Assembly: GCF_002086485.1 (NCBI RefSeq)
Contig: NZ_MVHF01000031.1
Coordinates: 1 to 64,000 of the forward strand
Reading direction: 5' to 3'
Source: Mycobacterium aquaticum
GTDB taxonomy: Bacteria > Actinomycetota > Actinomycetes > Mycobacteriales > Mycobacteriaceae
Length of the DNA stretch: 64,000 nucleotides
Part shown: in pieces, positions 1 through 8,095 of the stretch
Layout of the letters: every line of letters starts with the position of its first letter
Position numbering within the stretch: position 1 is the first letter of the stretch
Notes under the pieces: generated by a model
Seen by the model: the letters and a program-made list of their open reading frames with translations, nothing else
The model's database searches: none
What the model was told of the DNA's origin: nothing
Translations under genes and position numbers: made by a program

Positions 1-165
1 CGTGGCGACCAGATCATCGTCGGCGCGCGGATGGTTGAAGAACGGGATGAAATCCCGGTGCGGCGTCAACTGCAGATGCTCATACCCCAACTCCGCCACC
101 AGCTTCGGGAACTCCAGCAACTCGTGCGAGTGGTGAAACGGCGTGGGATCCAATGCAATCTTCAT
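1..165 (-). CDS. Sugar phosphate isomerase/epimerase, N-terminal fragment (cut by window edge)
   Basis: The ATG at 165 is preceded by a GAGGA Shine-Dalgarno seven bases upstream. The reading frame begins MKIALDPTPFHHSHELLEF and is open to the window edge, giving 55 residues. The opening strand followed by an LVAELGYEHLQL segment is typical of strand and helix 1 of xylose-isomerase-like TIM barrels (AP endonuclease 2 family). The ATG overlaps the stop of the binding-protein gene by four bases (ATGA), so the two are translationally coupled in the sugar cluster. The substrate cannot be told from this fragment. Confidence 0.75.
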   Translation of the reverse strand, partial: MKIALDPTPFHHSHELLEFPKLVAELGYEHLQLTPHRDFIPFFNHPRADDDLVAT

Positions 166-1145
166 CGGGTTCCTCGCTTTGCGTAGTCGGCGATGGCATC
201 GACGTTGGACCGGTCGATGAATGCCGGGCCGGTCAGCGTGGGCTGACCGCCACCGATCACGTTGCCGTTGTTGAGGTAGAGCCACAGTGCGTCGACAGCC
301 AGATATCCCTGTAGGAACGGTTGTTGGTCGATTGCCCATTGCACCTTGCCGCCCTTGATGGCGTCGACCAAGGCGGCGTTGGTGTCGAACGTCGCGACTT
401 TCGCACCACTGCCCGCGGTGGCGACTGCCTCCGTGGCCGTGATCGCGATCGGTGCGCCGAGCGCGACGACGTAGTCGATCGACGGATCCTGCTGCAGTTT
501 GGCGGTGATCGTCGACTGTACCGACGGCATGTCGGTGCCGTTGACGTTGAGGGTCTGCATCCGCCCGCCGTAGCCTTCGGCCACTCCGGCGCAACGAGAT
601 TCGAGCGCGATGTTGCCCTGGTCCTGGATGACGCACACTACTTTTTTCGCGCCGTCGGCTGCGAGTCGCTTTCCTGCAGCGATTCCGGAGATCTTCTCGT
701 CCTGGCCGAAGTACGCCTTGGCGCCCGCGGCTTTCCACGCGTCGATACCTGCGTTCAAGGCGACGACCGGGATTCCAGCGGCGACTGCTCGCTGCACCGC
801 GCCCGTGAGTGCCTCCGGTCGCGCGAGCGTCACCGCGATCGCGTCGACCTTGCTGTCGACCGCGTTCTGCACCAGGTTCGCCTGGTCGGGGCCTTGGAGT
901 TCGGACGAGTACTTCAGTTCGATGTTGTCCTTGGCGGCCGCGGTCTCGGCACCCTTACGCACCAGATCCCAGAACGTATCGCCGGGAGGGCCGTGGGTGA
1001 CCATCGCGACGGTGAACCGCGGTGTGTCGGCCTGCCCCGCGGTCATACCACCCCCGGAGGTCTGCGGCTTGCCACCGGTAGATGAGCACGCACTCAAGCC
1101 GATCACGATGGCGGCCAACGCGGTTGCGATCCGTAACGCGCTCAT
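162..1145 (-). CDS. Periplasmic sugar-binding lipoprotein of an ABC transporter (RbsB-like)
   Basis: I chose the ATG at 1145 because the protein then begins with a lipoprotein signal (MSALRIATALAAIVIGLSAC); the frame extends further upstream without any signal. The mature protein has the periplasmic-binding-protein type 1 fold of ribose/xylose binders: a TPRFTVAMVTHGPPGDTFW opening, then DAIAVTLARPEAL, VVALNAG, and a C-terminal QQPFLQGYLAVDALWLY segment. About 327 residues is normal for the family. It probably delivers a sugar or polyol to a permease and ATPase encoded left of the window. It is four bases downstream of the isomerase gene and overlaps the next isomerase by ATGA, so it lies inside one operon. 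The ligand is unknown. Confidence 0.85.
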   Translation of the reverse strand: MSALRIATALAAIVIGLSACSSTGGKPQTSGGGMTAGQADTPRFTVAMVTHGPPGDTFWDLVRKGAETAAAKDNIELKYSSELQGPDQANLVQNAVDSKVDAIAVTLARPEALTGAVQRAVAAGIPVVALNAGIDAWKAAGAKAYFGQDEKISGIAAGKRLAADGAKKVVCVIQDQGNIALESRCAGVAEGYGGRMQTLNVNGTDMPSVQSTITAKLQQDPSIDYVVALGAPIAITATEAVATAGSGAKVATFDTNAALVDAIKGGKVQWAIDQQPFLQGYLAVDALWLYLNNGNVIGGGQPTLTGPAFIDRSNVDAIADYAKRGTR

Positions 1146-1149
1146 GGCG

Positions 1150-2148
1150 TCACCCGACCACTGCGGAATTGGCGGCTCTGAGGGTTTCCGCGGCGACCTG
1201 CAGGCCTTCGAGCGGTCCGAACGCGACGTCTTCGTGTTCGATGTTGACCCACATGTTCGGGTCGACGCGTTCCAGCGCCTGCAGGAAGCGGGTCCAGAAG
1301 TCGGTGTCGTGGCCACGGCCGACGGCCACGAAGTCCCAGGCCGAGTCCTCGGGCCACTTGTTCACCACGTGCCTGCCGCCGAGCCCGGTTGGGTTCTGGT
1401 CCAACGGAATTCGGGTGAACCGCTCGTCGAGTACCCCGTAGATCTTGCAGTTGTCGTTGATGCGGGTGTCCTTCGCGGCAGCGTGGAACACCAACGGTCC
1501 GAGCCAATCGATCGCGGCGATCGGGTCGATGCCCTGCCAGAACAGGTGTGAAGGATCCATTTCCGCGCCGACGTTGGTCGCGCCGGTGCGTTCGACGAGG
1601 CGCTTGAGCGTGGGTGGATTGAACACCAGGTTCTGCGGATGCATCTCGATGGCGACCTTGACGCCGTTCTCGCGGGCCAATGCGTCGATCTCAGTCCAGA
1701 ACGGCACCGCCACCTCATTCCACTGATAGTCGAGTGAGTCGAGATAGCCGGAGTCCCAGGTATTCACATGCCAGGCCGGCCACTGCCCACCGGGATGAGC
1801 CTGCGGCAGGCCGGACATGGTGACCACGCGGTCCACCCCGAGCAGACCCGCGACTCGGATGGCGTTGCGCAGGTCTTCGGCGTCCTCGGGCCCGACTTCG
1901 GGGTCCGGGTGCAGCGGGTTGCCGTTGCAGTTCAGGCCGGCGATCGACACGCCCGTGCCCTCGAATTCGGACAGGTACTGCTGCGGCGTCACCGCGCCGG
2001 ACAACAGGTCACCCACCGGCAGATGCGGGGTCGGCAGGAACCCGCCCGCGTTGATCTCGGCTCCGGTCAGCCCGAGTGAGGCGATGGTCTGCAGCGCTTC
2101 GCGCAGCGGCAGGGCATGCAGGATGGCGGTGTAGACACCTAGCTTCAT
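1150..2148 (-). CDS. Sugar phosphate isomerase/epimerase, TIM barrel
   Basis: The ATG at 2148 gives 332 residues beginning MKLGVYTAILHALPL. Metal-ligand motifs of the xylose-isomerase-like (AP endonuclease 2) family are visible in order: a glutamate in VAIEMHPQNLVFNP, Asp/His in AEMDPSHLFWQG, a histidine in LVFHAAAKD and a glutamate in NIEHEDVAFG. This set normally binds a divalent metal and catalyses isomerisation or epimerisation of a keto-sugar. The gene lies 19 bases after the Gfo/Idh dehydrogenase. The pairing of dehydrogenase and isomerase is common in inositol, keto-sugar and polyol catabolism, but the substrate here is not known. Confidence 0.85.
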   Translation of the reverse strand: MKLGVYTAILHALPLREALQTIASLGLTGAEINAGGFLPTPHLPVGDLLSGAVTPQQYLSEFEGTGVSIAGLNCNGNPLHPDPEVGPEDAEDLRNAIRVAGLLGVDRVVTMSGLPQAHPGGQWPAWHVNTWDSGYLDSLDYQWNEVAVPFWTEIDALARENGVKVAIEMHPQNLVFNPPTLKRLVERTGATNVGAEMDPSHLFWQGIDPIAAIDWLGPLVFHAAAKDTRINDNCKIYGVLDERFTRIPLDQNPTGLGGRHVVNKWPEDSAWDFVAVGRGHDTDFWTRFLQALERVDPNMWVNIEHEDVAFGPLEGLQVAAETLRAANSAVVG

Positions 2149-2167
2149 GTGAGGAATTCCTTTCAGG

Positions 2168-3343
2168 TCAAACGACTTTGACGGTGGCCCCGCCCGAAAG
2201 GGCGGATTCTGTGACGGCGGCGACGACGCGTAACCCGTGCAGTCCTGCGTCGAAGCCGGGCAGCGGTCCCAGCTCACCGGTCCCTGCGATCTGGTTCAGG
2301 AACGCCCGGTTCTGGTAGGCGAAGAGATCGGCGACACCGTGTCCGACGCCGCCGGCATCCATGGGCAGCCCACCACGGACATACGGGTGCTCGGGTCCGA
2401 TGATGACGCGTCGTGTTCCGGCCAGTTCCACGCGACTCTCGGCGGTCGAGATCTCGAATTCGCCGGGGCGGTGCAGATTCCACGACGCCGAGCCGGCGGA
2501 GCCGAACAGTTCGAACCCCAACCCGTCGGGCAGGGCGTGGGCCACCCGCGATGCCGAGAACGTTCCGACCGCGCCGTTGGCGAAGGTCGCCGTGAACGTG
2601 GCGACGTCTTCGTTCTCAACCGGTGCAACCTGGTCGCTCACCGCGGCTTTGGTGTGTCCGTAGGTGACGCCGATGGGCACCGGACGTTCGGTGATGACCG
2701 TGGCAAACGCCGCGCCGCCGACCTCGGCGATGGGGCCGCACACGAATTCGCTCATGTCGATCAGGTGGCTGCCCACGTCGGCGAGAGCGCCCGTTCCTGG
2801 CCCGCCCCGGTACCGCCAGGTGATCGGCGACCTCGGATCGAGTGCGTAGTCGCACCAGTAGTGACCATTGAAATGCACCAACTCGCCAAGGGTTCCCGCA
2901 GCGAGCTCACGGCGGATCTGCTCGACGGCGGGTGAGCGGCGGTACGTGTAACCCACGGCGGTCACGCAATCGGACTGCTCGGCGGCGGCCACCATGGCTT
3001 CGGCGTCGGCGAGGCTGCCCGCGAGCGGTTTCTCGCACAGCACATGCTTGCCAGCCGCGAGCAGGCCTTCGACGATCTCGCGGTGCAGGTGGTTGGCCAC
3101 CACCACGCTCACGGCATCGATGTCGGGCGCTTCGGCGATCGCACGCCAGTCGTAGCAGGCCCGCTCGTACCCGTAGCGCCGGGCGGTGTCGTCGGCCACC
3201 GCGGCGCTGGTATCGGCGATCGCGACCAACCGCACAGCTGGCCCGGTTTCGAACAACGTTGTGGCGGTGCGGTATCCGGCCGCATGTGCGCGCCCGGCCA
3301 TACCTCCGCCGATGACGGCGACGCCGATTGACTGAGAGGTCAC
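2168..3343 (-). CDS. Gfo/Idh/MocA family NAD(P)-dependent oxidoreductase
   Basis: The frame opens with GTG and reads MTSQSIGVAVIGGGMAGRAHAAGYR, whose GxGxxG dinucleotide loop lies at about residues 11-17. The family lysine motif is present in HVLCEKPLAGSLADAE (residues about 97-111). The C-terminal half is the alpha/beta substrate domain, with DVGSHLIDMSEF carrying the usual catalytic-region histidine. At 391 residues it is of typical length. It is the first gene of the leftward sugar operon and is divergent from the LacI regulator. The family oxidises sugars or inositols to keto forms, which suits the isomerases downstream. Its Shine-Dalgarno is weak: AAGGGG lies about 12 bases from the GTG. 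Confidence 0.87.
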   Translation of the reverse strand: MTSQSIGVAVIGGGMAGRAHAAGYRTATTLFETGPAVRLVAIADTSAAVADDTARRYGYERACYDWRAIAEAPDIDAVSVVVANHLHREIVEGLLAAGKHVLCEKPLAGSLADAEAMVAAAEQSDCVTAVGYTYRRSPAVEQIRRELAAGTLGELVHFNGHYWCDYALDPRSPITWRYRGGPGTGALADVGSHLIDMSEFVCGPIAEVGGAAFATVITERPVPIGVTYGHTKAAVSDQVAPVENEDVATFTATFANGAVGTFSASRVAHALPDGLGFELFGSAGSASWNLHRPGEFEISTAESRVELAGTRRVIIGPEHPYVRGGLPMDAGGVGHGVADLFAYQNRAFLNQIAGTGELGPLPGFDAGLHGLRVVAAVTESALSGGATVKVV

Positions 3344-3380
3344 TGCTACGTCACACCCCTTCGGAAACTAATGTCTTAAA

Positions 3381-3401
3381 CCGATCTATTTGACCGGTCT
3401 A
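3381..3401. promoter_or_regulatory. Candidate LacI-family operator between the divergent genes
   Basis: The intergenic region holds an 8-bp perfect palindrome, GACCGGTC, at 3392-3399. It also holds a direct repeat of CCGRTCTA at 3381-3388 and 3394-3401, 13 bases apart. LacI-type operators usually have a central CG and dyad symmetry, as here. Its position suits control of both the dehydrogenase operon and the regulator. This is inference from symmetry only. Confidence 0.45.
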
Positions 3402-3456
3402 GTTCCGATACTATGGGCTCCGTCACAGCGCCTTGTCAAGACCGGGAGGGAGTCGG

Positions 3457-4452
3457 ATGCCCGCCAACCGAGAGCGGCCGACCATGCAGGACATCGCCGA
3501 CAGGGTCGGCGTGTCCAAGGCGCTGGTGTCGCTGGTATTCCGTAATGCCCAGGGCCCCAGCGCCGAGACCCGCCGGCGCGTGCTGGCCGCGGCCGACGAA
3601 CTGGGCTACCGAGTCAACCGGGCCGCCGCCCTGATGACGGCACGGCGCACCCACCTCATCGGGGTGGTGGCCAACATCCGCAGCCCGTTTCACGCCGAGC
3701 TTGTCGAGGACATCGTGGCCGAGGCCGACGCCAACGGCTACGAGGTGGTACTGGGCGCCGTCACCTCAACGCATCCTGAACTCGCCGTTCTCGAGACGCT
3801 GCTGAGCTTCCGGTGCGAGGCGCTGATCCTGCTCGGGCCTGAGCTCACCGAGAGAACGCTGGCCGAGCTGGCGGGGCGAGTGCCCGTCGTGGTCGTCGGC
3901 CGCCGCACGCCGTGCCGCGAGGTCGACGTGGTGCGCACGGCCGACGGCCGCGGTACCAGCAGAGTGGTCGATCACCTGGTCGAGTTGGGCCACCGGCGCA
4001 TCAGCCATCTCAGCGGCGGCAACGGAACCATCCCCACCGACCGCAAGGCCGGCTACATCCGGGCGATGAAGCGCCACGGCCTGGCGGACCAGATCGACGT
4101 CATCGAGGGCGACTTCACCGAGAGCTCGGGCATCGCGGCCGCACACACCCTGCTCGACCGCACCGTGCGGCCCACGGCCGTGGTAGCGGCCAACGATCAG
4201 AGCGCCATCGGCCTGCTAGACCAGTTGATGCGGGCCGGCGTGGCCGTACCCGGCGACATCGCGGTCGCGGGATACGACGACAGCGTCCTGGCCCAACTGG
4301 CCCACATCGACATGACGACCGTCAGCCAGGAACCCCGGCAGCAGGCAGAAAGCGCCGTCAAGGCAATCGTCGGCAGGCTCGACAACGGCCGCACCGAACG
4401 GCTCGACGTCGTGCTCGAACCACGGCTGGTGGTGCGGCGTACGACCGGCTGA
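3457..4452 (+). CDS. LacI/GalR-family transcriptional regulator
   Basis: The ATG at 3457 follows a strong GGGAGGGAG Shine-Dalgarno and was preferred to an upstream in-frame TTG at 3433. The N-terminal helix-turn-helix reads TMQDIADRVGVSKALVSLVF, followed by the hinge sequence RVNRAAALMTARRTHLIGVV, as in all LacI regulators. The rest (about 270 residues) is a periplasmic-binding-protein-like effector domain ending in PGDIAVAGYDDSVLAQLAHIDMTTV. The protein has 331 residues. It is divergent from the sugar operon and very likely represses it until the cognate sugar is bound. Its 3' end lies 7 bases from the convergent transpeptidase gene. Confidence 0.9.
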   Translation: MPANRERPTMQDIADRVGVSKALVSLVFRNAQGPSAETRRRVLAAADELGYRVNRAAALMTARRTHLIGVVANIRSPFHAELVEDIVAEADANGYEVVLGAVTSTHPELAVLETLLSFRCEALILLGPELTERTLAELAGRVPVVVVGRRTPCREVDVVRTADGRGTSRVVDHLVELGHRRISHLSGGNGTIPTDRKAGYIRAMKRHGLADQIDVIEGDFTESSGIAAAHTLLDRTVRPTAVVAANDQSAIGLLDQLMRAGVAVPGDIAVAGYDDSVLAQLAHIDMTTVSQEPRQQAESAVKAIVGRLDNGRTERLDVVLEPRLVVRRTTG

Positions 4453-4459
4453 CCCGGAC

Positions 4460-5473
4460 CTAGAAGATCTGCCAGTCGGAGGCGCCGTCGGGCTGGTTGT
4501 ACAGCCCCGTGGAGTTCTTGATGACGACCGGGTCACCGCTGCCGAAGTTGTCGTAGAACCACTGCGCGTTCTCGGGGCTCAGGTTGATGCAGCCGTGGCT
4601 CACGTTGCGCTTGCCCTGATCGGCCACCGACCACGGGGCGCTGTGGACGAACGCGCCGCTGTTGTCGATACGGACCGCGTCCTGCACCGTCAGCTTGTAG
4701 CCCTCGGGCGAGGTGTTCGGCACGCCGTAGGTGGCCGAATCCATGACGATGCTGGGGAACTTCTCCAGCACGTAGTACGTGCCGTTCTTGGTCTCGTGCT
4801 TGCCGTCGGGCTTGCCCATCGACACGGGGAAGGTCTTTTCCAGCTTCCCGTTGCGCATCACCTGCATCTGGTGAGCCTTGTCGTCGACGGTGGCCACCAG
4901 GTAGTCGCCCACGCGGAAGCTGGACTTGGTGCCGCCCGCGTCGATGTTCACCACGGTGTTGGCCGGCCAGAAGTCCTGCGGCCGCCAACGCACCTGGGTG
5001 TCGTTGACCCAGTAGAACCGGCCGGGAACCGGCGGGTTCGACGAGATGTGGATGGCGTCCTCGGCGAGCTTCTTGTCGGCGATGGGCCGTTGGAACTGGA
5101 TGTAGATCGGCTTGGCAACACCCACCATCGACCCGTTGACCGGGTTGAAGGACGGCGGAAGGAACACCGGCTCGCCCGTGTACGGGGTCGGGTTCTGGCC
5201 TGCCGGGGTACCCGAGGGGATCACCGCGGGGGCGCCGTAGTTGGTGACCGACGGCGGAACGGCGGCCGGTTGCGCAGCCGGGGCCAGCGGATCGGCCGCG
5301 GCGGCCGGATCGGGCGCGGGCAGCACGCCTGGAGGTGGCGGCGGGAAAGCGGGGTCCACGGGTGCGGGTGGCGCATCGGGATCCGCCAGCGCGGACGGGC
5401 TCAACACGAGTCCGCCGACCAATCCCGCGGCCATGAAAACGGTGATCAGTCTGCGTTTTGCCGATTTCGGCAT
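4460..5473 (-). CDS. L,D-transpeptidase with Ig-like domain (LdtMt4/Rv0192-like)
   Basis: The ATG at 5473 follows a GGAGG site. The 337-residue protein has a cleavable signal peptide (about residues 1-30, ending ALA), a Pro/Ala-rich linker (31-90), an Ig-like domain (about 105-190) and a YkuD catalytic domain (about 191-320). The signature SHGCINL places the catalytic cysteine at residue 295, with His293 and an upstream His at 277 (FVHSAP). Such enzymes make 3-3 peptidoglycan cross-links or attach partners to peptidoglycan in the periplasm. Position next to the MFS, csoR and ilvD genes matches Rv0192. M. smegmatis LdtE is the likely closest relative, from memory and not from a search. Confidence 0.9.
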   Translation of the reverse strand: MPKSAKRRLITVFMAAGLVGGLVLSPSALADPDAPPAPVDPAFPPPPPGVLPAPDPAAAADPLAPAAQPAAVPPSVTNYGAPAVIPSGTPAGQNPTPYTGEPVFLPPSFNPVNGSMVGVAKPIYIQFQRPIADKKLAEDAIHISSNPPVPGRFYWVNDTQVRWRPQDFWPANTVVNIDAGGTKSSFRVGDYLVATVDDKAHQMQVMRNGKLEKTFPVSMGKPDGKHETKNGTYYVLEKFPSIVMDSATYGVPNTSPEGYKLTVQDAVRIDNSGAFVHSAPWSVADQGKRNVSHGCINLSPENAQWFYDNFGSGDPVVIKNSTGLYNQPDGASDWQIF

Positions 5474-5615
5474 AGATAACCTCCAGACAGCAGAACTTTC
5501 TCCAGTGTCGCACAGCGCGGAGACCAGCTACTGCCGCGAGAGGCCATCACACCCCGACCCCGGCCGTATCCACGGCGCTGAACTGCACTGTTAGTCGGCG
5601 CGAACGTGTCAGGCG

Positions 5616-6842
5616 TTACTTCTCGGTGGTTGCGCAGGAAACCTCGAATACGTCGCGGCTGGCCAGTACTCCGACCATCGCGACGATGATCAGTGCCGCC
5701 GAGCTGGCGATCATGACGGCCAGGCCGACGTTGTCGTAGAGCACGCCACCCACCAGGGAACCGGCCATGATGCCCACCTGGAAGGCGGCCACGTAACGGC
5801 CGGACGCGCCATCGGGGTCCTCGGGTGACGTGCGCATCGCCGAGGCCTGCAGCATGGGCGGCAAAGCCGTCGACGCCGCACCCCACAACACCATGGCGGC
5901 CACCCCGACCAGCACCGTCGCCAAACCTCCGGCACGGCCGAACGCCAGCGTCGTCAACGCCACCAGGGCGGCGGCCAACGCGGCCAGACACGCCACCACC
6001 GAAGCTTTGGGCCAATGGTCCAGCGGCCGTGCCATGGCGGCCATCGCGATCAGACCGGCGACTCCGTAACCGGCCAGCAGCCACGCCAGCTGCGGCCCGT
6101 GCACGCCCACCACGTCCCGGATGATCACCACGATGAACGTGTAGGCGATGAAATGCCCGGTGACGCCGATCAGGGTCAGCCCGGACAGCGTCATCAACCG
6201 GCCGTTGCGGCGATGCACCTGGCGGACAGGCACGTCGTCACGGGCCACCGGCATCGGCGGGAGGATCGCCCAGGCCGCCAGCGCCACCGCCGCTGCGGCA
6301 CCTGCCACCACCGCCACGGCCATCCGCCAGCCCCACAGCTCGCTCATCGCGGCGGTCAGCGGGTTACCCGCCACCAGGGCCAGGCCGGTACCGACGTAGA
6401 CCGCGGCGGTCGCCCGGCCGGCGTGGCTGGGCGGTACCAGCCGCGCTCCGATCGGCGCGATCACCGACCACATCAGACCGTGGGTGAGCGCGCACAGCAC
6501 CCGCCCGCCGGCCAGGACCGCGAAATTCGGAGCGACGGCCGAAACGGCTTGCGAGACGGTCAGACACACCAGCGTCGCGAGCAGGGTGCGACGCCGCGGC
6601 CAGGACGCGGTCAGCCGCACCAGGGCGACCGTGGTGACCGCGGCGACCAGCGCGTAGCAGGCCATCAGACTGCCCACCAGACCCGCACTGACCCGCAGGT
6701 CCGCGGCGATCACCGGCAGTGCACCGACCGGCAGGATCTCGGCGGTGACGTAGATGAAGGCCGCTGCGGCCAGCACCGTGAGCGATGCGGCGACGCGCAC
6801 CGTCCACGGGCCTGCGGATGTCGACGACAGCTCGACGGTCAT
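5616..6842 (-). CDS. MFS transporter (Rv0191-like)
   Basis: The ATG at 6842 gives about 408 residues beginning MTVELSSTSAGPWTVRVAASLTVL; in-frame sequence upstream lacks hydrophobic character. Twelve hydrophobic segments are apparent. Between segments 2 and 3 there is the loop RLTASWPRRRTLL, as in the drug:H+ antiporter group of the major facilitator superfamily (AraJ/YdhP-like). It is probably an exporter of sugars or drugs across the inner membrane. The gene is divergent from the F420-type gene, sharing a 64-base gap, and matches Rv0191 in synteny. The start lacks a good Shine-Dalgarno. The substrate is not known. Confidence 0.85.
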   Translation of the reverse strand: MTVELSSTSAGPWTVRVAASLTVLAAAAFIYVTAEILPVGALPVIAADLRVSAGLVGSLMACYALVAAVTTVALVRLTASWPRRRTLLATLVCLTVSQAVSAVAPNFAVLAGGRVLCALTHGLMWSVIAPIGARLVPPSHAGRATAAVYVGTGLALVAGNPLTAAMSELWGWRMAVAVVAGAAAAVALAAWAILPPMPVARDDVPVRQVHRRNGRLMTLSGLTLIGVTGHFIAYTFIVVIIRDVVGVHGPQLAWLLAGYGVAGLIAMAAMARPLDHWPKASVVACLAALAAALVALTTLAFGRAGGLATVLVGVAAMVLWGAASTALPPMLQASAMRTSPEDPDGASGRYVAAFQVGIMAGSLVGGVLYDNVGLAVMIASSAALIIVAMVGVLASRDVFEVSCATTEK

Positions 6843-6906
6843 GGTGGGATGCCACGGTAACGGCTTGGCGTTGCAGTTTCGGACAACCGAACCGAAGGGA
6901 TGCGTA

Positions 6907-7296
6907 ATGGTTGCTGTACCGGATGGGTTTGAAGACCTGCTGGATCGGCCGTTGTTCGGCCATCTGGCCACCATCCGGCCGGACGGCACGCCTCAGGTGA
7001 ACCCCATGTGGTTCGACTGGGACGGCTCACGGCTGCGTTTCACCCACACCACCAAGCGGCAGAAATATCGCAACGTGACGGCGCATCCCGAGGTCGCGAT
7101 GTCGATCCACGATCCCGACAATCCGTACCGCTATCTGGAGGTACGGGGCGTGGTCGAGGAGATCGTGCCGGATCCGACAGCCGAGTTCTTCCTCAAGCTC
7201 AACGACCGCTACAGCGGATCACTGACCGAGGTGCCGCCGGATGCCGCCGACCGCGTGGTCCTCGTGGTGCGTCCGACGCTCTACAGCAAGCACTGA
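6907..7296 (+). CDS. PPOX-class F420-dependent oxidoreductase (FDOR-B type)
   Basis: The ATG at 6907 is preceded by AAGGGA seven bases upstream, giving 129 residues. The split-barrel flavin/deazaflavin fold is shown by PLFGHLATIRPDGTPQVNPMWFDWDG at the N-terminus, then HTTKRQKYRNVTAHPEV and YLEVRGVVEEI. This pattern (HLAT-DG-P-VxPVWF, then RNV...P.V) marks actinobacterial PPOX proteins that use F420 or related cofactors. The physiological substrate is unknown. The frame is open upstream into the divergent MFS gene, but that part has no coding support. Confidence 0.85.
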   Translation: MVAVPDGFEDLLDRPLFGHLATIRPDGTPQVNPMWFDWDGSRLRFTHTTKRQKYRNVTAHPEVAMSIHDPDNPYRYLEVRGVVEEIVPDPTAEFFLKLNDRYSGSLTEVPPDAADRVVLVVRPTLYSKH

Positions 7297-7391
7297 GCTT
7301 CCCCGACGCCGACTTCGACGTAAACGTCGCTCGCCGAGCCCGGTGACAACACTTTCGCCGGACTCGCGGGCGGCCGCGCAGAATTGACGAC

Positions 7392-7691
7392 ATGATTGTC
7401 GCCTTCAGTGTCAGCCCGATGGGCGGTGACGAGTCCGGTGGTGTCGGCGCCGCCGTGGCCGAAGCCGTCCGGGTGGTCCGCGAATCAGGCTTGCCGAATG
7501 AGACCAACGCGATGTTCACCAACATCGAGGGTGAGTGGGACGAGGTCATGCCGGTGGTCAAACGGGCTGTCGAAGCCGTAGCCGCGGTGTCGTCGCGCGT
7601 CAGCCTGGTCCTCAAGGCCGACATCCGCCCCGGCTACACCGGCCAGCTCACCGCGAAAGTGGAGCGCATCGAGCGCGAGCTGGGCAGTTAG
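7392..7691 (+). CDS. MTH1187/YkoF-like thiamine-binding protein (DUF77)
   Basis: The 99-residue protein begins MIVAFSVSPMGGDESGGVGAAVAEAV and continues with SGLPNETNAMFTNIEGEWDEVM and a C-terminal RVSLVLKADIRPG. This is the ferredoxin-like fold of the MTH1187/YqgV (DUF77) family, in which some members bind thiamine or its pyrimidine part. The role in the cell is not established. It converges with the CsoR-type gene, and the two stop codons overlap (TTAG at 7688-7691). Confidence 0.8.
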   Translation: MIVAFSVSPMGGDESGGVGAAVAEAVRVVRESGLPNETNAMFTNIEGEWDEVMPVVKRAVEAVAAVSSRVSLVLKADIRPGYTGQLTAKVERIERELGS

Positions 7692-8017
7692 GACCGCACC
7701 AGCCGCGCGATCGCGGCCGAGGCCTCGGCGAGCTTCGCGTCCGCCTGGTCGCCACCCTCGGCCACGGCCTGCGTGACGCAGTGGCCGAGGTGCTCGTCGA
7801 GCAGCCCCAGCGCAACCGACTGCAGCGCACTGTTGACGGCGCTGATCTGGGTGAGGACGTCGATGCAGTACTTGTCCTCTTCGATCATCTTCGCGATGCC
7901 GCGGACCTGCCCTTCGATCCGGCGCAGCCGTTTGGCGTAGTTCTCCTTCTGGGGCGAGTAACCATGCGCTTTCGGCGGCGAGCCGCCGCTTGTCCCCGCG
8001 CCCTCAGCCACATCCAT
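7688..8017 (-). CDS. ricR: Copper-sensing CsoR-family repressor (RicR/Rv0190-like)
   Basis: The ATG at 8017 gives 109 residues. The four-helix CsoR fold is clear from NYAKRLRRIEGQVRGIAKMIEEDKYC. The Cu(I) ligands have the diagnostic spacing: Cys51 (KYC), His76 and Cys80 (EHLGHC), 25 and 4 residues apart as in M. tuberculosis CsoR. Such proteins repress copper-resistance genes and release DNA when Cu(I) binds. The position beside ilvD matches Rv0190 (RicR). It probably represses itself through the inverted repeat at 8034-8048. No csoR-linked copper ATPase lies beside it, which also favours RicR over CsoR. Confidence 0.88.
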   Translation of the reverse strand: MDVAEGAGTSGGSPPKAHGYSPQKENYAKRLRRIEGQVRGIAKMIEEDKYCIDVLTQISAVNSALQSVALGLLDEHLGHCVTQAVAEGGDQADAKLAEASAAIARLVRS

Positions 8018-8029
8018 CAGACCAGCATA
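8017..8029 (-). promoter_or_regulatory. Leaderless promoter -10 of the copper repressor gene
   Basis: Reading the minus strand, a TATGCT hexamer (8029-8024) lies six bases before the ATG at 8017. No Shine-Dalgarno is present. Transcription would therefore start at or next to the A of ATG, a leaderless arrangement common in mycobacteria. Confidence 0.55.
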
Positions 8030-8033
8030 CCGG

Positions 8034-8048
8034 TACCCCTCCGGGGTA
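8034..8048. promoter_or_regulatory. Candidate RicR/CsoR operator, TACCCCTCCGGGGTA
   Basis: Six-base perfect arms TACCCC and GGGGTA are separated by TCC. The box lies just upstream of the -10 of the repressor gene and about 35 bases before the -10 of ilvD. GC-rich inverted repeats flanked by TA are typical targets of Cu-CsoR proteins. Occupancy would block the repressor's own promoter. Whether ilvD is also affected is open. Confidence 0.75.
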
Positions 8049-8082
8049 TGAATACAGGTTTGGCCGGGAGAAACGGCACGGG

Positions 8083-8095
8083 CATACTGCATGCA
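8083..8095 (+). promoter_or_regulatory. Leaderless promoter -10 of ilvD
   Basis: CATACT at 8083-8088 ends six bases before the ATG at 8095, and there is no Shine-Dalgarno within range. This suggests transcription begins at the start codon. A second ATG at 8091 is out of frame. Confidence 0.45.
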
